64,000 nt of DNA from assembly GCF_001425265.1 (NCBI RefSeq), contig NZ_LMEC01000001.1, positions 888,036-952,035 on the forward strand, written 5' to 3'. Below, one piece after another: positions 63,320-64,000 of the stretch. The notes beneath the pieces were generated by a model. It searched no databases. It saw only the letters and a list, made by a program, of their open reading frames with translations, and was not told the DNA's origin. A program made the position numbers and the translations under genes. Numbering within the stretch: position 1 is the first letter of the stretch; each line of letters begins with the position of its first letter. The DNA comes from Massilia sp. Root418. Its GTDB lineage: Bacteria > Pseudomonadota > Gammaproteobacteria > Burkholderiales > Burkholderiaceae_D.

Positions 63320-64000
63320 ATGACCAGAATCACACCGCATCAAGCAGGCACACTGCGTGGCAAGCTGCGGGGCAGGCTGCGACACTTGCGCCGCACCGGC
63401 CTTGCCACGCTGCTGCTGCTCGGCGCCGGCCTCGGCACGGCGTCGGCCCAGAGCGCCCTTAACGGTAAAAGCCTGTACCTGAACGGCCCGGTGGGGGGCG
63501 GCGCGAGTTGCGCCACCTGCCACGGGCCCTCCCCGGCCAGCAACGTCAGCGGCATCCTGCGCGGGGCCAATGCGCCGTCCGTGATCAGCGCCGCCATCGC
63601 GGCCAACCGGGGCGGCATGGGCACGCTGTACAGCGGCCGCTTCAGCGCCGCCGAACTGGCCGACCTGGCCGCGTTCATCGGCGACCCGGGCGTGACGGCC
63701 GCGCCGGTCGCCTCGCTTGCCCCGGCCAGCCTCACCTTCAGCAGCACCGCCGTGGGCCAGACCAGCACGGGCCTGTCCGCCACGCTGGCCAACACCGGTT
63801 CGGCCGCGCTCAACATCAGCAGCATCGCGCTGGGCGGCGCCGCCGCGGGCGACTACGCCGTCACCGGCGGCAGCTGCAGCGCAGGCGGCGCGGTGGCCGC
63901 AGGCGCCAGCTGCGCCCTGGTGGTCAGCTTCACGCCCACGGCGGCAGGCACGCGCTCGGCCACACTCACCATCGGCCACAACGCCACCGGCGGCGCCAGC
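63320..64000 (+). CDS. Secreted c-type cytochrome with choice-of-anchor-D-like repeats (runs past window end)
   Basis: 227 codons are seen; the frame is open at the window end. GGAG lies six nt before the ATG at 63320. A signal peptide (LATLLLLGAGLGTASAQ) is followed by a cytochrome domain with CATCH (residues 64-68) and then Ig-like repeats (ASLTFSSTAVGQTSTG, later GAALNISSIALGG-type strands) of the choice-of-anchor-D type (quoted here in short parts). Proteins of this build next to MrtJ usually end in a JDVT-CTERM signal; the end is outside the window, so that is inference. Likely a surface-attached electron-transfer protein. Confidence 0.82.
   Translation, partial: MTRITPHQAGTLRGKLRGRLRHLRRTGLATLLLLGAGLGTASAQSALNGKSLYLNGPVGGGASCATCHGPSPASNVSGILRGANAPSVISAAIAANRGGMGTLYSGRFSAAELADLAAFIGDPGVTAAPVASLAPASLTFSSTAVGQTSTGLSATLANTGSAALNISSIALGGAAAGDYAVTGGSCSAGGAVAAGASCALVVSFTPTAAGTRSATLTIGHNATGGAS

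Overview
This is about 64 kb of GC-rich chromosome from a betaproteobacterium, most likely Oxalobacteraceae (the Massilia / Duganella / Janthinobacterium group). The evidence is the ppsA/ppsR pair, the canonical rpsB-tsf-pyrH-frr-uppS-cdsA-dxr-rseP-bamA-skp-lpxD-fabZ-lpxA-lpxB-rnhB cluster, a soxCDYZAXB cluster, a PEP-CTERM protein, and a MrtJ-like (JDVT-CTERM) intramembrane protease. I saw no tRNA or rRNA gene, insertion sequence, CRISPR array or prophage.

Layout. 1-3.2 kb: ppsA (cut by the window start) divergent from its regulator ppsR, then a REC-EAL response regulator. 3.2-18.9 kb, minus strand: one long housekeeping run for translation (rpsB, tsf, frr), UMP kinase, phospholipid and isoprenoid precursors (cdsA, dxr, uppS), outer-membrane protein assembly (bamA, skp), envelope stress (rseP) and lipid A (lpxD, fabZ, lpxA, lpxB), with many 1-4 nt stop/start overlaps. 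19.0-30.4 kb, mainly minus strand: thiosulfate-oxidation (Sox) genes with an ArsR-type regulator, two thioredoxin-fold proteins, a GlcG-like protein, a DsrE-like protein and a SoxH-like metallohydrolase. The block lies between rpsB and map/glnD, which are neighbours in many relatives. 31.2-36.4 kb: map, glnD, a pseudouridine synthase and a YcgR-type PilZ protein.

36.4-39.5 kb: a two-component system divergent from a MipA/OmpV outer-membrane gene; the gap holds four half-sites at exact 11-bp spacing. 39.5-41.2 kb: small secreted proteins and an isochorismatase-fold hydrolase. 41.4-42.8 kb: an Xre/RES toxin-antitoxin pair and a DUF2288 gene. 42.9-52.8 kb: a YihY-family protein, wrbA, a DUF2069 protein, an FAD-linked oxidase, a DUF4124 protein, a fused FtsX-type permease with an AttH/CrtC-like lipocalin but no adjacent ATPase, and an MsbA-like exporter. 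52.9-58.2 kb: a PEP-CTERM protein, a threonine-aldolase-like enzyme, a RhlE-type helicase, thyA and a TorF-like porin. 58.5-64 kb: a chemoreceptor; an operon of ECF sigma factor, membrane anti-sigma factor and subtilase; and, divergent from it, a MrtJ-like protease followed by a c-type cytochrome with a repeat domain that runs off the window.

Most interesting points: the sigma/anti-sigma/subtilase operon, whose anti-sigma factor has a propeptide-like outer domain and whose subtilase seems to have Asp in place of the oxyanion Asn; the adjacent MrtJ/cytochrome pair; the 11-bp operator array; a 14-bp tandem repeat that builds a chain of overlapping five-codon ORFs before an oxidase gene; three copies of a REP/BIME-like palindromic repeat; and in-frame minisatellites in several coding regions.
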